A DNA stretch of 64,000 nt from Bacillus sp. AFS037270 (GTDB lineage: Bacteria > Bacillota > Bacilli > Bacillales_B > DSM-18226): NCBI RefSeq assembly GCF_002585305.1, contig NZ_NUNF01000016.1, positions 1 to 64,000 of the forward strand, in the 5' to 3' direction. The position numbers and the translations under genes are program-made. This document shows, one piece after another, positions 1 through 8,105 of this stretch (within the stretch, counting starts at the first letter, position 1; the number at the start of each line of letters is the position of its first letter). A model generated the notes under the pieces. The model did no database searches and was not told where the DNA came from. It saw only the letters and a program-made list of their open reading frames with translations.

Positions 1-158
1 CGAACAAGGGTCGCCTTCGGACAAGAGAAGGCAAAAAGATGAAGGCTCTGTCCAAACAAAGGTCGCCTTCGGACAAGAGAAGGCAAAAGATGAAGACACT
101 GTCCGAACAAGGGCAACCTTCGGACAAGAAAAGGCAAGAAAATAATAGCCCTGTCCGA
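1..158. repeat. Tandem repeat, about three 51-52 bp units, open at the window edge
   Basis: Units begin at 1, 53 and 104 with CGAACAAGGG or close variants and share TTCGGACAAGAGAAGGCAA-like cores; the third unit diverges near 140. Each unit carries the dyad GTCCGAA...TTCGGAC with an 11-nt loop, so each could fold as a hairpin. The array runs off the left edge, so its copy number is unknown. It is open in one frame (39-272), giving a Lys/Arg/Gln-rich repetitive peptide, but there is no ribosome binding site and I treat this as non-coding. Confidence 0.8.
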
Positions 159-262
159 TTCCTAGTTAACTTCGCACGGGGCATAATGAAAATGGAAAAA
201 GCAAGTCAGTCGTCCAAGGGAAAAAACAAAAACATAATCAAGTCCAAAGATAAAATTCATAC

Positions 263-1171
263 TTATTTATAATAGGTATCACTGGTAACTCCAAACGCAG
301 TAAAGTGTTTCTTCAAAGCTCTAGAAAATGTCCTTCTATTTAAATCCACATTGCACCACTCATAAATACTTTGAGTCGTTATCTTACGATCAGGAAACAA
401 AAGCATTAATTCCTTCGTATGCCGCAAAATAGCTTCCTCAATCTTTTCATGACATCCACACTTCTCGCAAATAAATTCATTATTTTTAATAGAAACCTCA
501 AAAGACATACAAATCTTACAATAAACGCCTTTTTTTTGCTGTTCATAAATATATTTAGGCAAAATGGTAAATGGATTTTTGGTTTGATGTAATGAAATGA
601 GTTTTTGGGCTAGTTTTTTATGTCCGTCATTCAACTTAGAAGGAGTTTTATTTAAATCATTAATAAAGCGATTTACCTGGGTTGGTAAAATAATAGGTAG
701 ATCCATGGGGGCTCGAAATAAAGTAAATTCAGGATTGATAAAAATAACGGAAGCTTCCACGAGGTAATTAAGCTTGAGGGTTTGAAGAAGTTGGCGGAGT
801 AGACTCGAGCTCCTTTTTAACTGAACTACCGGATTTTTATATTCACGATCGGTCTTTACGGAAATAAGTTTGTCCGATTCTAAGTAAAAATCACCTTGAA
901 AATTTTTCACATCCAATAAATGAATAACTCCTTGCGAAATAATCAAGCTATCAATTTGAAAATAGGAGTTGTTTACTTTAAGGAACAAGTCATTTATGAT
1001 ATACCTTTCTTCCTGAAGACTTTCTGCAAGGAGGTCAAATTTCACTTCGCCTTCGTAGCCTTTTTCCAAGCTTAAATAGTGCCATTTTTCTTCTTCTGCT
1101 AATTCCATTCGTGCATTTAAAAATCTCATTATCAATAATTCATATGACTCTGATCTGCCTTTGAGTAACAT
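263..1171 (-). CDS. NERD-domain (nuclease-related) protein
   Basis: 302 aa. The N-terminal half matches the NERD family, a predicted PD-(D/E)xK nuclease-like fold: GYEGE at 39-43, IDSLII around D74, then LLDVKN with D87-x-K89 in the place of the usual ExK. The C-terminal part has a zinc-ribbon-like set of cysteines (C218, C221, C235, C238). No signal peptide or membrane segment is seen, so it should be cytosolic. The ATG at 1171 is preceded by AAAGGAAG. Proteins of this architecture are common single genes in Bacillus, and their substrate is not established. The gene stands alone: the IS element lies upstream and the tandem repeat downstream. Confidence 0.8.
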   Translation of the reverse strand: MLLKGRSESYELLIMRFLNARMELAEEEKWHYLSLEKGYEGEVKFDLLAESLQEERYIINDLFLKVNNSYFQIDSLIISQGVIHLLDVKNFQGDFYLESDKLISVKTDREYKNPVVQLKRSSSLLRQLLQTLKLNYLVEASVIFINPEFTLFRAPMDLPIILPTQVNRFINDLNKTPSKLNDGHKKLAQKLISLHQTKNPFTILPKYIYEQQKKGVYCKICMSFEVSIKNNEFICEKCGCHEKIEEAILRHTKELMLLFPDRKITTQSIYEWCNVDLNRRTFSRALKKHFTAFGVTSDTYYK

Positions 1172-1360
1172 ATGCCACTTCCTTTCTTAAGCTCTATGTT
1201 CATTTTATAAAAAAATATCAAGCTGCCATTTACGAGATATGAATATTCTGTTACAATTCAATTATTTTTTTAATATCAGTATAGGACCTTCTGAATTACT
1301 AGTTATTAGTCACTAAACCTATTCCCACAATATATAAAAAACTCGCCGTTCATCCAACTG

Positions 1361-1408
1361 AACTGCACCTCCATTGTTAGACACAAAACTAACAATGGAG
1401 GTGCAGTT
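1361..1408 (+). promoter_or_regulatory. Perfect 20-bp hairpin that sequesters the orfA ribosome binding site
   Basis: AACTGCACCTCCATTGTTAG (1361-1380) is exactly complementary to 1389-1408, with an 8-nt loop. The right arm contains GGAGGTG (1398-1404), the Shine-Dalgarno of orfA (ATG at 1414). A transcript entering from outside would include both arms and hide the site. A promoter inside or after the left arm would not. The short T-run just after the stem could also terminate read-through. Protection of transposase genes from outside transcription is known for IS10 and IS50; applying it here is inference. Confidence 0.7.
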
Positions 1409-1413
1409 TTTAT

Positions 1414-1923
1414 ATGGCTAAATTTACATTTGAGGAAAAGTTATGGGCAGTTAAGGAATATGAGAAAGGGCAGTTTTCTTATCGAGATATTGGTAAACAT
1501 CTTGGTACTCACCATAAAACAATCCAAAATTGGGTAGCTATCTATCAGGCCCATGGTGAAGAATCTTTGAGAAAAAATTATACAAACTACTCTGCTGCGT
1601 TTAAAATGGAGGTACTTAAATTCATGTACGACAATTGGGCATCTCTTTTAGATACAGCGGTCAAATTCAAAATACCTGATCCCTCCATCATCCGAAAGTG
1701 GAGGGCAACCGTTGAAACAGAAGGAGTTGAGGCCCTAATTCCTAAGAAAAAGGGGCGTCCCTCCATGACAAAAGAAAGAAAAAAGAATAAGCCTACTGAC
1801 CAATCAAAGGAATCTCTTATCGAAGAGTTAGAACGTTTACGAATGGAGAACGCCTATCTAAAAAAGTTGAATGCCTTAGTTCGGGAAAAGGAAAAGTTAC
1901 CACAAAACTCAAAGCGCAGGTAA
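1414..1923 (+). CDS. IS3-family transposase OrfA (helix-turn-helix)
   Basis: 169 aa, close to the usual IS150-type OrfA length. Two helix-turn-helix units are visible: FSYRDIGKHLGTHHKTIQNW near 20-40 and a second near 65-95 (DTAVKFKIPDPSIIRKW). A leucine-zipper-like helix follows at about 132-155 (LIEELERLRMENAYLKK) and probably mediates multimerisation. OrfA alone binds the IS ends and often represses; joined to OrfB by frameshift it gives the transposase. The ribosome binding site GGAGGTG lies inside the upstream hairpin. Confidence 0.93.
   Translation: MAKFTFEEKLWAVKEYEKGQFSYRDIGKHLGTHHKTIQNWVAIYQAHGEESLRKNYTNYSAAFKMEVLKFMYDNWASLLDTAVKFKIPDPSIIRKWRATVETEGVEALIPKKKGRPSMTKERKKNKPTDQSKESLIEELERLRMENAYLKKLNALVREKEKLPQNSKRR
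1860..1866 (+). other. A AAA AAG programmed -1 frameshift site
   Basis: The heptamer lies in phase with orfA (codons AAA at 1861 and AAG at 1864) and shifts the ribosome into the orfB frame at 1866. This is the classical slippery sequence of IS150-type elements. No ATG, GTG or TTG occurs in the orfB frame between here and 2013, which supports frameshift-only expression of full-length OrfB. Confidence 0.85.
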
Positions 1924-2750
1924 TTTACGAACTAAGGAAAGAATATCAAGTCGCTGAGCTTATTAAAGTTGCAGGAATTCCAAAAAGCACTTATTATTAC
2001 TGGACAAAACATATGGAACGCCCTGATAAATATGAAAAGGTTAAAGACGCGATACAAGAAATATACCATGAACATAAAGGCCGATATGGACACCGTAATA
2101 TCAAAAAAGAACTTGAGAAAAGAGGCATCATTCATGACCCCAAGACCGTCCTCAAATTGATGAACCAGATGGGTCTCAGATGTCAGGTTCGCATGAAGAA
2201 ATATAAGTCCTACCGTGGAAATGTAGGAAAGGTTGCGCCAAACATTCTAGATCGGAATTTCCAAGCCGACAAGCCTAATCAGAAGTGGGTAACCGACGTG
2301 ACAGAATTTTGCCTTTTTGGACAGAAAATCTACCTATCTCCTATTCTTGATTTGTTCAATAGTGAAGTCATCTCATATTCGATTAAATTCAGACCAACTT
2401 TTAATTTAGTGGCTGACATGCTTGAACAGGCGTTAGAGGTTCTAAAGCCAGAGGATGAATTGATCCTACATTCGGACCAGGGATGGCATTACCAGATGGC
2501 TAAATATCAAAAAACTCTTAAAGAACGGAATATCACACAAAGCATGTCCCGGAAGGGAAACTGCCTAGATAATGCAGTTATAGAGAACTTCTTTGGTATT
2601 CTGAAGACAGAACTCCTCTACTTGCAAGAATTTGAAAGCATTGAGCATTTTATACGAGAACTACACTACTACAACAATAAACGCATGAAGCAAAAATTAA
2701 AGGACATGAGTCCAGTAGAATACCGTTCTCATGTCCAACAGGTTGCGTAG
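1866..2750 (+). CDS. IS3-family transposase OrfB (DDE integrase core), made as OrfAB fusion
   Basis: The frame is open from the slippery site to 2750. The first conventional ATG is at 2013, but the conserved segment KLKAQVIYELRKEY...PKSTYYYW lies upstream of it, so translation must enter by frameshift. The product has the HTH_21 segment (HKGRYGHRNI) and an rve integrase core with the DDE triad: D in WVTDVTEF, D in LHSDQG, and E in DNAVIENFFG, with the usual D-D-35-E spacing. It catalyses strand cleavage and transfer during IS transposition. No internal stops are seen. Confidence 0.92.
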   Translation, partial: VECLSSGKGKVTTKLKAQVIYELRKEYQVAELIKVAGIPKSTYYYWTKHMERPDKYEKVKDAIQEIYHEHKGRYGHRNIKKELEKRGIIHDPKTVLKLMNQMGLRCQVRMKKYKSYRGNVGKVAPNILDRNFQADKPNQKWVTDVTEFCLFGQKIYLSPILDLFNSEVISYSIKFRPTFNLVADMLEQALEVLKPEDELILHSDQGWHYQMAKYQKTLKERNITQSMSRKGNCLDNAVIENFFGILKTELLYLQEFESIEHFIRELHYYNNKRMKQKLKDMSPVEYRSHVQQVA

Positions 2751-2805
2751 GATATTTGTCTAACTTTTTTGGTTCACTTCAAACCACGGCGAGTTTTCTA
2801 CGTTC

Positions 2806-3951
2806 TTAAATAAAACTCCTAACATTATTATTCCGGCTAAACTTATATATCGCAATCATGAAGAATACAAGAGCGAAGGCCAATAAGGTTACCAGATTCA
2901 ATGACAAACTGCTGAGCGTATGCCCTTTTTGCAGCTCGGAAATTGTGACGAGCAGCCATCTTTGCGGCAGAAAATCCGCAATTTTTTGTGCTGCCTTTGG
3001 CATGATTTCCACTGGCCAGAAGCAGCCTGCCAACAGACAGGTGGGTGTCATAATAAGATTTTGCAAGGCACCTGCAGAATTTGAGTTGGTGGCAAAGGCA
3101 GTAATGACCAATGATAAACCGACAGAGACAAGCGAGAAAAACATCATCACACCAAGCATTTCCAAGAAGGGGACTCCAGCTGAAATGCCGAAGACTTTCG
3201 TCATAACCGTCAAAGTGACAACCACTTGAATGGTCATAATGATCATATTGACAATCACGTTAGAAAGCACATACTTTTTTCCATCGATTGGGGCTGACAT
3301 AATCCGGAAATAAGTGCGGTTTTCTTTTTCTTTTAAAATCAATTCAGATAGGCCGCCTGCAGAGTTGAGCATAACCATCAGCAGAAAACCAATCGTCTGA
3401 ATGGTCATATCGTTGTTATTAGATGTATCTTTTAAAGAATGGGTAGATACTTTAAACTCTGAATTTTGGTAATTTTGATAGAGAGTATTAAAAACCGTTA
3501 CATCCCCATTGGCTGCAGTGCTTAAGGACAAGAGATTTCCAATATAATTGTTTAGGTAGGCCTTAATATAAGTCGTGACCTGTGCCCCTTTAATGGAGAT
3601 GATTTGCACCTCAGGCTTTTCGCCGTTCATAATTGCTTCTGAAAAACCTGGTTCGAGGATAATTGCGCAATCCAGGGAGCCGGAAGCGACTTTATTTTTG
3701 ACCTCAGATTCTGCTAGTTTACTAGTTTTTACATTATTTAAACCGCTGATAAACCTGCTGGTATTTTTCGAAATCGTCGTCTGATCCAGGTCAACAATCC
3801 CTGCATGCAGATAGGAGGGATCTGTATTGCCATACGCCATGAAAGCAATGAAGATGCCAAGTAACGGCACGAGCACGTAAGAGAAAATTTTTCGCTTATT
3901 TAAAAAAATGGAACGTAATGAATTGGCCACCAGCCACATGATTTCTTTCAT
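2806..3951 (-). CDS. ABC-2 type permease (second of pair), LnrN-like
   Basis: 381 aa from the ATG at 3951. A start at 3984 is possible, but GGGAGG lies 9 nt before 3951 and this start follows the upstream stop (3953-3955) by one base. Topology is typical of ABC2_membrane_3: one N-terminal membrane segment (about 18-38), a long extracytoplasmic domain, then about five C-terminal membrane segments, with the family-like stretch MTPTCLLAGCFWPVEIMP in the fifth region. It should pair with the permease encoded just upstream and the ATPase at 5084 to form an exporter. Exact substrate is not readable from sequence. Confidence 0.85.
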   Translation of the reverse strand: MKEIMWLVANSLRSIFLNKRKIFSYVLVPLLGIFIAFMAYGNTDPSYLHAGIVDLDQTTISKNTSRFISGLNNVKTSKLAESEVKNKVASGSLDCAIILEPGFSEAIMNGEKPEVQIISIKGAQVTTYIKAYLNNYIGNLLSLSTAANGDVTVFNTLYQNYQNSEFKVSTHSLKDTSNNNDMTIQTIGFLLMVMLNSAGGLSELILKEKENRTYFRIMSAPIDGKKYVLSNVIVNMIIMTIQVVVTLTVMTKVFGISAGVPFLEMLGVMMFFSLVSVGLSLVITAFATNSNSAGALQNLIMTPTCLLAGCFWPVEIMPKAAQKIADFLPQRWLLVTISELQKGHTLSSLSLNLVTLLAFALVFFMIAIYKFSRNNNVRSFI

Positions 3952-3952
3952 C

Positions 3953-5071
3953 CTAGAGACCCTCCCGTTTTCTGAATGCAACAATGGCTATCAACAGGAA
4001 AACAATAGCTATTCCTATATTTAATGAAATCGCAGGCAGTGCAGCCGTTAAGTCATTGTTATAAATAATTTTTGTTAATGCATCCCTTGCCCATGTAAGT
4101 GGTGACAAATTCATCATGATCTTCAGAAACCCGTCGGCGTTGTCAATCCTGAAATACGCCCCGCCAAAAAAAGCAGCAAGCTGCAGGACGATCATGACAA
4201 TGGTTTGCATACCTTGATCCGTTTTAATGATATAGCTGAGTCCGAGCCCAAAGCTGACGGCCAGGAATACGAGCGTGAACAGAATGAGCACCACTATTCC
4301 GGGATGGCTGCCCCAATTGGCGCCAAAAGCAAAACGGCTGAATGTCATTACAAGCAAGATGCAAACAAAGTTAATACCGATTCCTCCCAAAATTTTACCT
4401 AGAAAAATTTCCATTTTGTTGATAGGTGCGATGGCGAGTCGAATGGCTGTGTTCCGTCTTCTTTCCCCTCGAATCAAGGAACTGGCGGAAATGGCGCTGT
4501 ATAAGGCGATCATTGTCGTCATTGCCATCGCATAATAATCCATTGATCCTGGTGCTTTATCTGCATTTAAGGAGGTTTCTTTTACATAGTCGCTCGAGGT
4601 ACTGGCCAATACGGCTTGCACTTGTTCAGGTTTTTCTTTTGCTACCTCGGTGATCAAATTGTATTTATCGGTAAAAGCAATCAGCATGCCTTCAACCATA
4701 CTTGCCTGGATGCTGTTCCGTTCACTGCCGTAAAATTGAATTCCTTTATCCGTGACTTCCACATAGGCATCATATTGATTTTGCTTAACTGCACGCTTTC
4801 CGTCTGTACTTTCAGATGCTTTTGAGAAATGAATGTCTTGCTTTTTGGCTTCTTTTATAAAATTTTGGAATGGGGCAGAGAAGCTATTGTCATTTTTTTC
4901 GGTATATAGCACATTGATTTTTCCTATTTTAATGTTTTTGTCAAAGGTACTAGACAAGGCAGTTCCGAGAATCAGCATTAACACGATAGGGAAGGCCAGC
5001 ATAAACACCAGCGTCCTTATATCCCGGATGGTGCGTTTGAATTCATTAAGAGCAATATTGATGATATTCAC
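3953..5071 (-). CDS. ABC-2 type permease (first of pair), LnrM-like
   Basis: 372 aa. It has an N-terminal membrane anchor (MLAFPIVLMLILGTAL), an extracytoplasmic region of about 150 residues, and a C-terminal block of membrane helices including a segment matching the usual PLTWARDALTKI motif of drug/antibiotic exporters. The stop overlaps the ribosome binding region of the next permease, so the two are translationally coupled. It lies 12 bp after the ATPase gene. Heterodimeric ABC-2 permeases of this type export lipophilic antibiotics; the order ATPase-permease-permease matches lnrLMN. Confidence 0.85.
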   Translation of the reverse strand: MNIINIALNEFKRTIRDIRTLVFMLAFPIVLMLILGTALSSTFDKNIKIGKINVLYTEKNDNSFSAPFQNFIKEAKKQDIHFSKASESTDGKRAVKQNQYDAYVEVTDKGIQFYGSERNSIQASMVEGMLIAFTDKYNLITEVAKEKPEQVQAVLASTSSDYVKETSLNADKAPGSMDYYAMAMTTMIALYSAISASSLIRGERRRNTAIRLAIAPINKMEIFLGKILGGIGINFVCILLVMTFSRFAFGANWGSHPGIVVLILFTLVFLAVSFGLGLSYIIKTDQGMQTIVMIVLQLAAFFGGAYFRIDNADGFLKIMMNLSPLTWARDALTKIIYNNDLTAALPAISLNIGIAIVFLLIAIVAFRKREGL

Positions 5072-5083
5072 AAATGCTTCCTC

Positions 5084-6019
5084 CTAATCTCTTAAGTTTC
5101 TGCCGGTTAAAGTTAGAAACACGGTTTCTAGGTTTGGTGCTTGCTCTTGAAGCGAGCCGATTTCCATTCCCCTATTAATGAAGAACTGGATAATCTGGTT
5201 TAAGTTGTTGATTTCTGATTGAGAGTTCATTTTCACAACATTTTCCTCGATGGAAACATAATTAACCCCTTTGATTTCCCTCAATGACGCTTCATCGAGG
5301 TTTTCCGAGTTTTTCACTTCAATCCAAATATCCTTTGTATCCGTAATAATCGCTTTTAACTGCTCCTTTGTTCCTTCCGCAATCACCTTACCATGATCGA
5401 CAATGGCAACCCGCGAACAGATTTCTTCTACCTCTTCCATGTAGTGACTCGTGTAAATGACAGTACAGCCCATATCGTTTAACTTGCGGACAGAGGTTAA
5501 AATGTAGTTACGTGATTGTGGATCGATGCCAACAGTTGGTTCATCCATAATAATCAGCTTTGGACGGTGGGCAATTGCACAAGCAATATTCAATCTGCGT
5601 TTCATTCCGCCGGAAAAGTTCTTTGGATAGCTCTTTTGCTTATCTAGCAGCCCGACAAACTCCAGTGCCTCTTCGACCCGTTCATTTAACTCTGTTCCTC
5701 GCAGTCCGTATAATCCCGCAAAAAATCTCACATTCTCGTAAGCTGTCATATCCTCATAAATCGCCAGGTCCTGCGGTACAATCCCGATATTCATCTTGGC
5801 AAACTTACTGTGTGAAGCAATGTTCTTGCCGAGGATATGGATTTCCCCACTGTTATTTCGTAATAGTCCCGAAATCAAATTAATCGTTGTACTTTTGCCA
5901 GCTCCATTGGATCCAAGGAAACCGAAAATTTCACCTTCTTGAATCGCTAAGGACATATTATCAACAGCAATAAAATCGCCAAATTTCTTCGTTAAATTTT
6001 TAATCTCCAACACGTTCAT
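5084..6019 (-). CDS. ABC transporter ATP-binding protein, LnrL-like
   Basis: 311 aa. Walker A GSNGAGKST (about 37-45), Q-loop around VPQDLA (81-86), signature FSGGMKRR (135-142), Walker B LIIMDE (155-160), and an H-loop in YTSHYMEE. The C-terminal ~80 residues form the accessory domain found in DrrA/CcmA/NatA-type exporters. GAGGTGAG lies just before the ATG at 6019. Cytosolic motor for the two permeases encoded downstream. A hairpin with a T-run separates it from the histidine kinase gene upstream, so it may also have its own promoter near the palindrome at 6038. Confidence 0.92.
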   Translation of the reverse strand: MNVLEIKNLTKKFGDFIAVDNMSLAIQEGEIFGFLGSNGAGKSTTINLISGLLRNNSGEIHILGKNIASHSKFAKMNIGIVPQDLAIYEDMTAYENVRFFAGLYGLRGTELNERVEEALEFVGLLDKQKSYPKNFSGGMKRRLNIACAIAHRPKLIIMDEPTVGIDPQSRNYILTSVRKLNDMGCTVIYTSHYMEEVEEICSRVAIVDHGKVIAEGTKEQLKAIITDTKDIWIEVKNSENLDEASLREIKGVNYVSIEENVVKMNSQSEINNLNQIIQFFINRGMEIGSLQEQAPNLETVFLTLTGRNLRD

Positions 6020-6037
6020 AAACTCACCTCATATTGG

Positions 6038-6054
6038 ATGGTGCCTGACACCAT
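6038..6054. repeat. Short palindrome ATGGTG-N5-CACCAT upstream of the ABC operon
   Basis: ATGGTGCCTGACACCAT has 6-bp arms around CCTGA and lies 19 bp before the ATPase start. It could be a regulator half-site pair, or one copy of a dispersed intergenic repeat. Nothing in the window distinguishes these. Confidence 0.35.
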
Positions 6055-6082
6055 TTCCTGTATTTGTAATTTAATTATAGGG

Positions 6083-6122
6083 AAAAAGGGTGAACTAACA
6101 TAAGTGCATTAGTTCACCCTTT
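6083..6122 (-). terminator. Hairpin with short T-run between kinase and ABC genes
   Basis: AAGGGTGAACTAA (6086-6098) pairs exactly with TTAGTTCACCCTT (6109-6121) around a 10-nt loop. On the minus strand a five-T run follows. It would end or attenuate the two-component transcript before the ABC genes. Confidence 0.65.
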
Positions 6123-6162
6123 ATACATGAGAAATTTCATGTTTTTCATATGAATGCATTCA

Positions 6163-7269
6163 TTAGGCGATGGGGAGGAGGGTGGTGACGGAGAATCCAT
6201 TAGTTCCATCGACGATAACCGTGCCTTTTATGGAGGCGGTCCGTTCTTCCATGCCTACGATGCCGAGCCCTTTTACCACTTTGCCGGATCCAATCCCTTT
6301 ACCGTTATCACGGACCTCGACCCGAACTAGCTTATTCAATACTTGAATGTCAATCGAAATTTCCGACGCACCTGAGTATTTTAATGAATTCGTAAGGGCT
6401 TCGGTGATATTCTCAGCAATAATCTTCCATTGAATCGGTGTAATCAAATCTATGTTTCCTTTGTGCACGAACGGCATCCGTAACTGGTGCTGAATGGAAA
6501 AATCCTCAATGAACAGTTTTATGCGCTGCAAGCCGATTTGTTCGGTTGGAGGCTTCATATTTTTTAAGGTAATCCTAATATCCTCGATTCCTTCTTTTGA
6601 AATGTTTATCGCATTCTGAAGAAGCTCCACTGCTTTAGTCTGATCAATGGCCATAAGAGTCTTCGCGGCTTCCATTTGAATCAATGCGCCAGTCATGGAG
6701 TGGCCAATGCTGTCATGAATCTGCTGTGAAATCCGGTTGCGTTCCTCTAAGCGATAGGTATATTCCGATTGCCTAATGTACTCTTTATTTTCATTAAGGC
6801 TTTTGGAGAGCCGATGCATATCAACGCGCATCTTATCAAGCGTATTCTCATATTTAATCAGTCTTTTCGAGTATTGGCTGGTCATAAAATAAGCCACAAA
6901 GCAAAACATAGCAATCAGACCGTATGATGCCTGTAGCTGAGGGACAATAAATACAGGCAGCAATCCCACTACCAATAACAACCACTTTTTTTCAAAAAAA
7001 GGCCAGGTAAGCTCATAGATATTATTTGGCAGGAGCAGGATGAATAACGAATTCACTTCCCGGAAGAAAATAAAAATCAGCGTCATCGACACGAGGTGAA
7101 TGCCAATCTTCACTTTTTCCAATCGAACAAGGTAAACGGTAATATTGATACTGATATACACTAAAATCGAAAGGACAATCCAAGCCAGATTACTTGTTTC
7201 GGATTGGATATAGGAAAAGCTGAGAAACAGGATTATAATAAGTTTGCTGAAAATGATCCATAATTCCAT
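6163..7269 (-). CDS. Sensor histidine kinase, NarL/LiaS class, LnrJ-like
   Basis: 368 aa. About four to five N-terminal membrane segments (roughly 5-130) with little external loop, a coiled-coil-like linker (140-175), then HisKA_3 with the phospho-acceptor H185 in QQIHDSIGH, and a HATPase_c domain with an N-box (NITEALTNSLKYS) and a G-box (DNGKGIGSG). The absence of a large sensor domain is typical of intramembrane-sensing kinases that respond to membrane-active compounds. It lies 12 bp after its response regulator and upstream of the ABC exporter, as a sensor for that exporter would. Confidence 0.85.
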   Translation of the reverse strand: MELWIIFSKLIIILFLSFSYIQSETSNLAWIVLSILVYISINITVYLVRLEKVKIGIHLVSMTLIFIFFREVNSLFILLLPNNIYELTWPFFEKKWLLLVVGLLPVFIVPQLQASYGLIAMFCFVAYFMTSQYSKRLIKYENTLDKMRVDMHRLSKSLNENKEYIRQSEYTYRLEERNRISQQIHDSIGHSMTGALIQMEAAKTLMAIDQTKAVELLQNAINISKEGIEDIRITLKNMKPPTEQIGLQRIKLFIEDFSIQHQLRMPFVHKGNIDLITPIQWKIIAENITEALTNSLKYSGASEISIDIQVLNKLVRVEVRDNGKGIGSGKVVKGLGIVGMEERTASIKGTVIVDGTNGFSVTTLLPIA

Positions 7270-7281
7270 CGATTGGTCCTC

Positions 7282-7920
7282 TTAATCTACTGAGCCAGTA
7301 AGAAAATAAATGGCAATTTGTGTTCGATGCTCCAAGCCAGTTTTACCTAGAATCGAAGTAATATAGTTGGCAACCGTGCCTTCCGAAATAAACAGCTCCT
7401 TTGAAATCGCCTTGTTGGAATAGCCCTTGGCAATCAGTGTCATGATGTCCATTTCCCGCTCGGTGAAGAGGCTGGCATCCACTTTGGATTCGGGTTTTGC
7501 ATTGCCAGTCATTTTGGATTTAAGCTTATCGAGCACGACATCCTGCATAACGGTGTTACCATAGTAGACACTTTTAATAGCATCGCGGATCCGTTCCGGG
7601 TCGGTATTTTTCAATAAGTAGCCTTTTGCTCCATTCTTAATCGCATCCAAAATGTACTCATCGTCATCAAACGTTGTCAAAATCATCGGCTTAGTCTTCG
7701 TTGTTACCGTCAGAAGTTTTGTTGCTTCAACGCCATTCATATTGGGCATCCTTACATCCAGAAGCGCAATGTCAACTTGATGATGTTGACAATATTCAAC
7801 TGCTTCCTTACCATTATCTACGGTTGCAAGTACCTCAAACTCTCCGTATGTACTCAAAATGATTTTCATACCCTCGCGAATAAACGAATTATCATCCGCA
7901 ATCAAAATTTTTATATTCAT
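7282..7920 (-). CDS. Response regulator, NarL/LuxR family, LnrK-like
   Basis: 212 aa. Receiver domain at 1-120 with acidic pair D9-D10, phospho-acceptor D55 (ALLDVRMPN), and conserved Thr and Lys near 82 and 104. A LuxR-type helix-turn-helix occupies about 148-205 (FTEREMDIMTLIAKGYSNKAI). First gene of the module, transcribed regulator-kinase, whereas the B. subtilis lnrJK order is kinase-regulator. Likely activates the ABC genes encoded downstream. Confidence 0.88.
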   Translation of the reverse strand: MNIKILIADDNSFIREGMKIILSTYGEFEVLATVDNGKEAVEYCQHHQVDIALLDVRMPNMNGVEATKLLTVTTKTKPMILTTFDDDEYILDAIKNGAKGYLLKNTDPERIRDAIKSVYYGNTVMQDVVLDKLKSKMTGNAKPESKVDASLFTEREMDIMTLIAKGYSNKAISKELFISEGTVANYITSILGKTGLEHRTQIAIYFLTGSVD

Positions 7921-8052
7921 CTCACAGCAGGACTGATCTGCCTTTCACATCCTTAAATTGGTAGTAACTAACATAAACATATCAGAAAGAAGGATTTTTG
8001 AGGAGTACCTGATGCATAAATAAAATTTTATGATACAAAGAATTAGTGCATA

Positions 8053-8089
8053 TTAAAAAGGAGCTTTTATTTTTATGCTCCTTTTTAAA
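8053..8089 (-). terminator. Rho-independent terminator of the small membrane protein gene
   Basis: AAAAAGGAGC and GCTCCTTTTT form a 10-bp stem around a 12-nt loop and give U-rich ends on either strand. It lies just after the gene ending at 8106 and upstream of the response regulator start. Confidence 0.75.
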
Positions 8090-8105
8090 TCATATTGTAT
8101 CTTTA

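Larger units (their letters stand above)
1359..2781 (+). mobile_element. IS3-family insertion sequence, IS150-like group, apparently intact
   Basis: 1423 bp. The left end TGAACTGCACC... and the right end (read inward on the minus strand) TGAAGTGAACC... are imperfect inverted repeats that also share GTTAGACA. The element is flanked by the 3-bp direct duplication AAC (1356-1358 and 2782-2784), as expected for IS3-family transposition. It carries overlapping orfA and orfB in -1 relation with an A AAA AAG slippery site and an intact DDE domain. The intact ends, target duplication and open frames suggest a recent insertion. Confidence 0.93.
1338..2797 (-). terminator. Rho-independent terminator split by the IS insertion
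   Basis: Removing the IS and one AAC target duplicate rejoins AAAACTCGCCGT (1338-1349) and ACGGCGAGTTTT (2786-2797) as a perfect 12-bp stem with a 10-nt loop. On the minus strand the stem is followed by a T-run, and it begins 8 nt after the stop of the ABC permease gene that ends at 2806. This is the expected terminator of the efflux operon. In the present sequence the arms are over 1.4 kb apart, so it cannot work as built. Confidence 0.8.

Noticed and set aside
39..272. Open frame across the 52-bp repeats encoding a Lys/Gln/Ser-rich peptide
   Set aside because: No ribosome site; periodicity comes from the DNA repeat, whose hairpins explain it better than coding.
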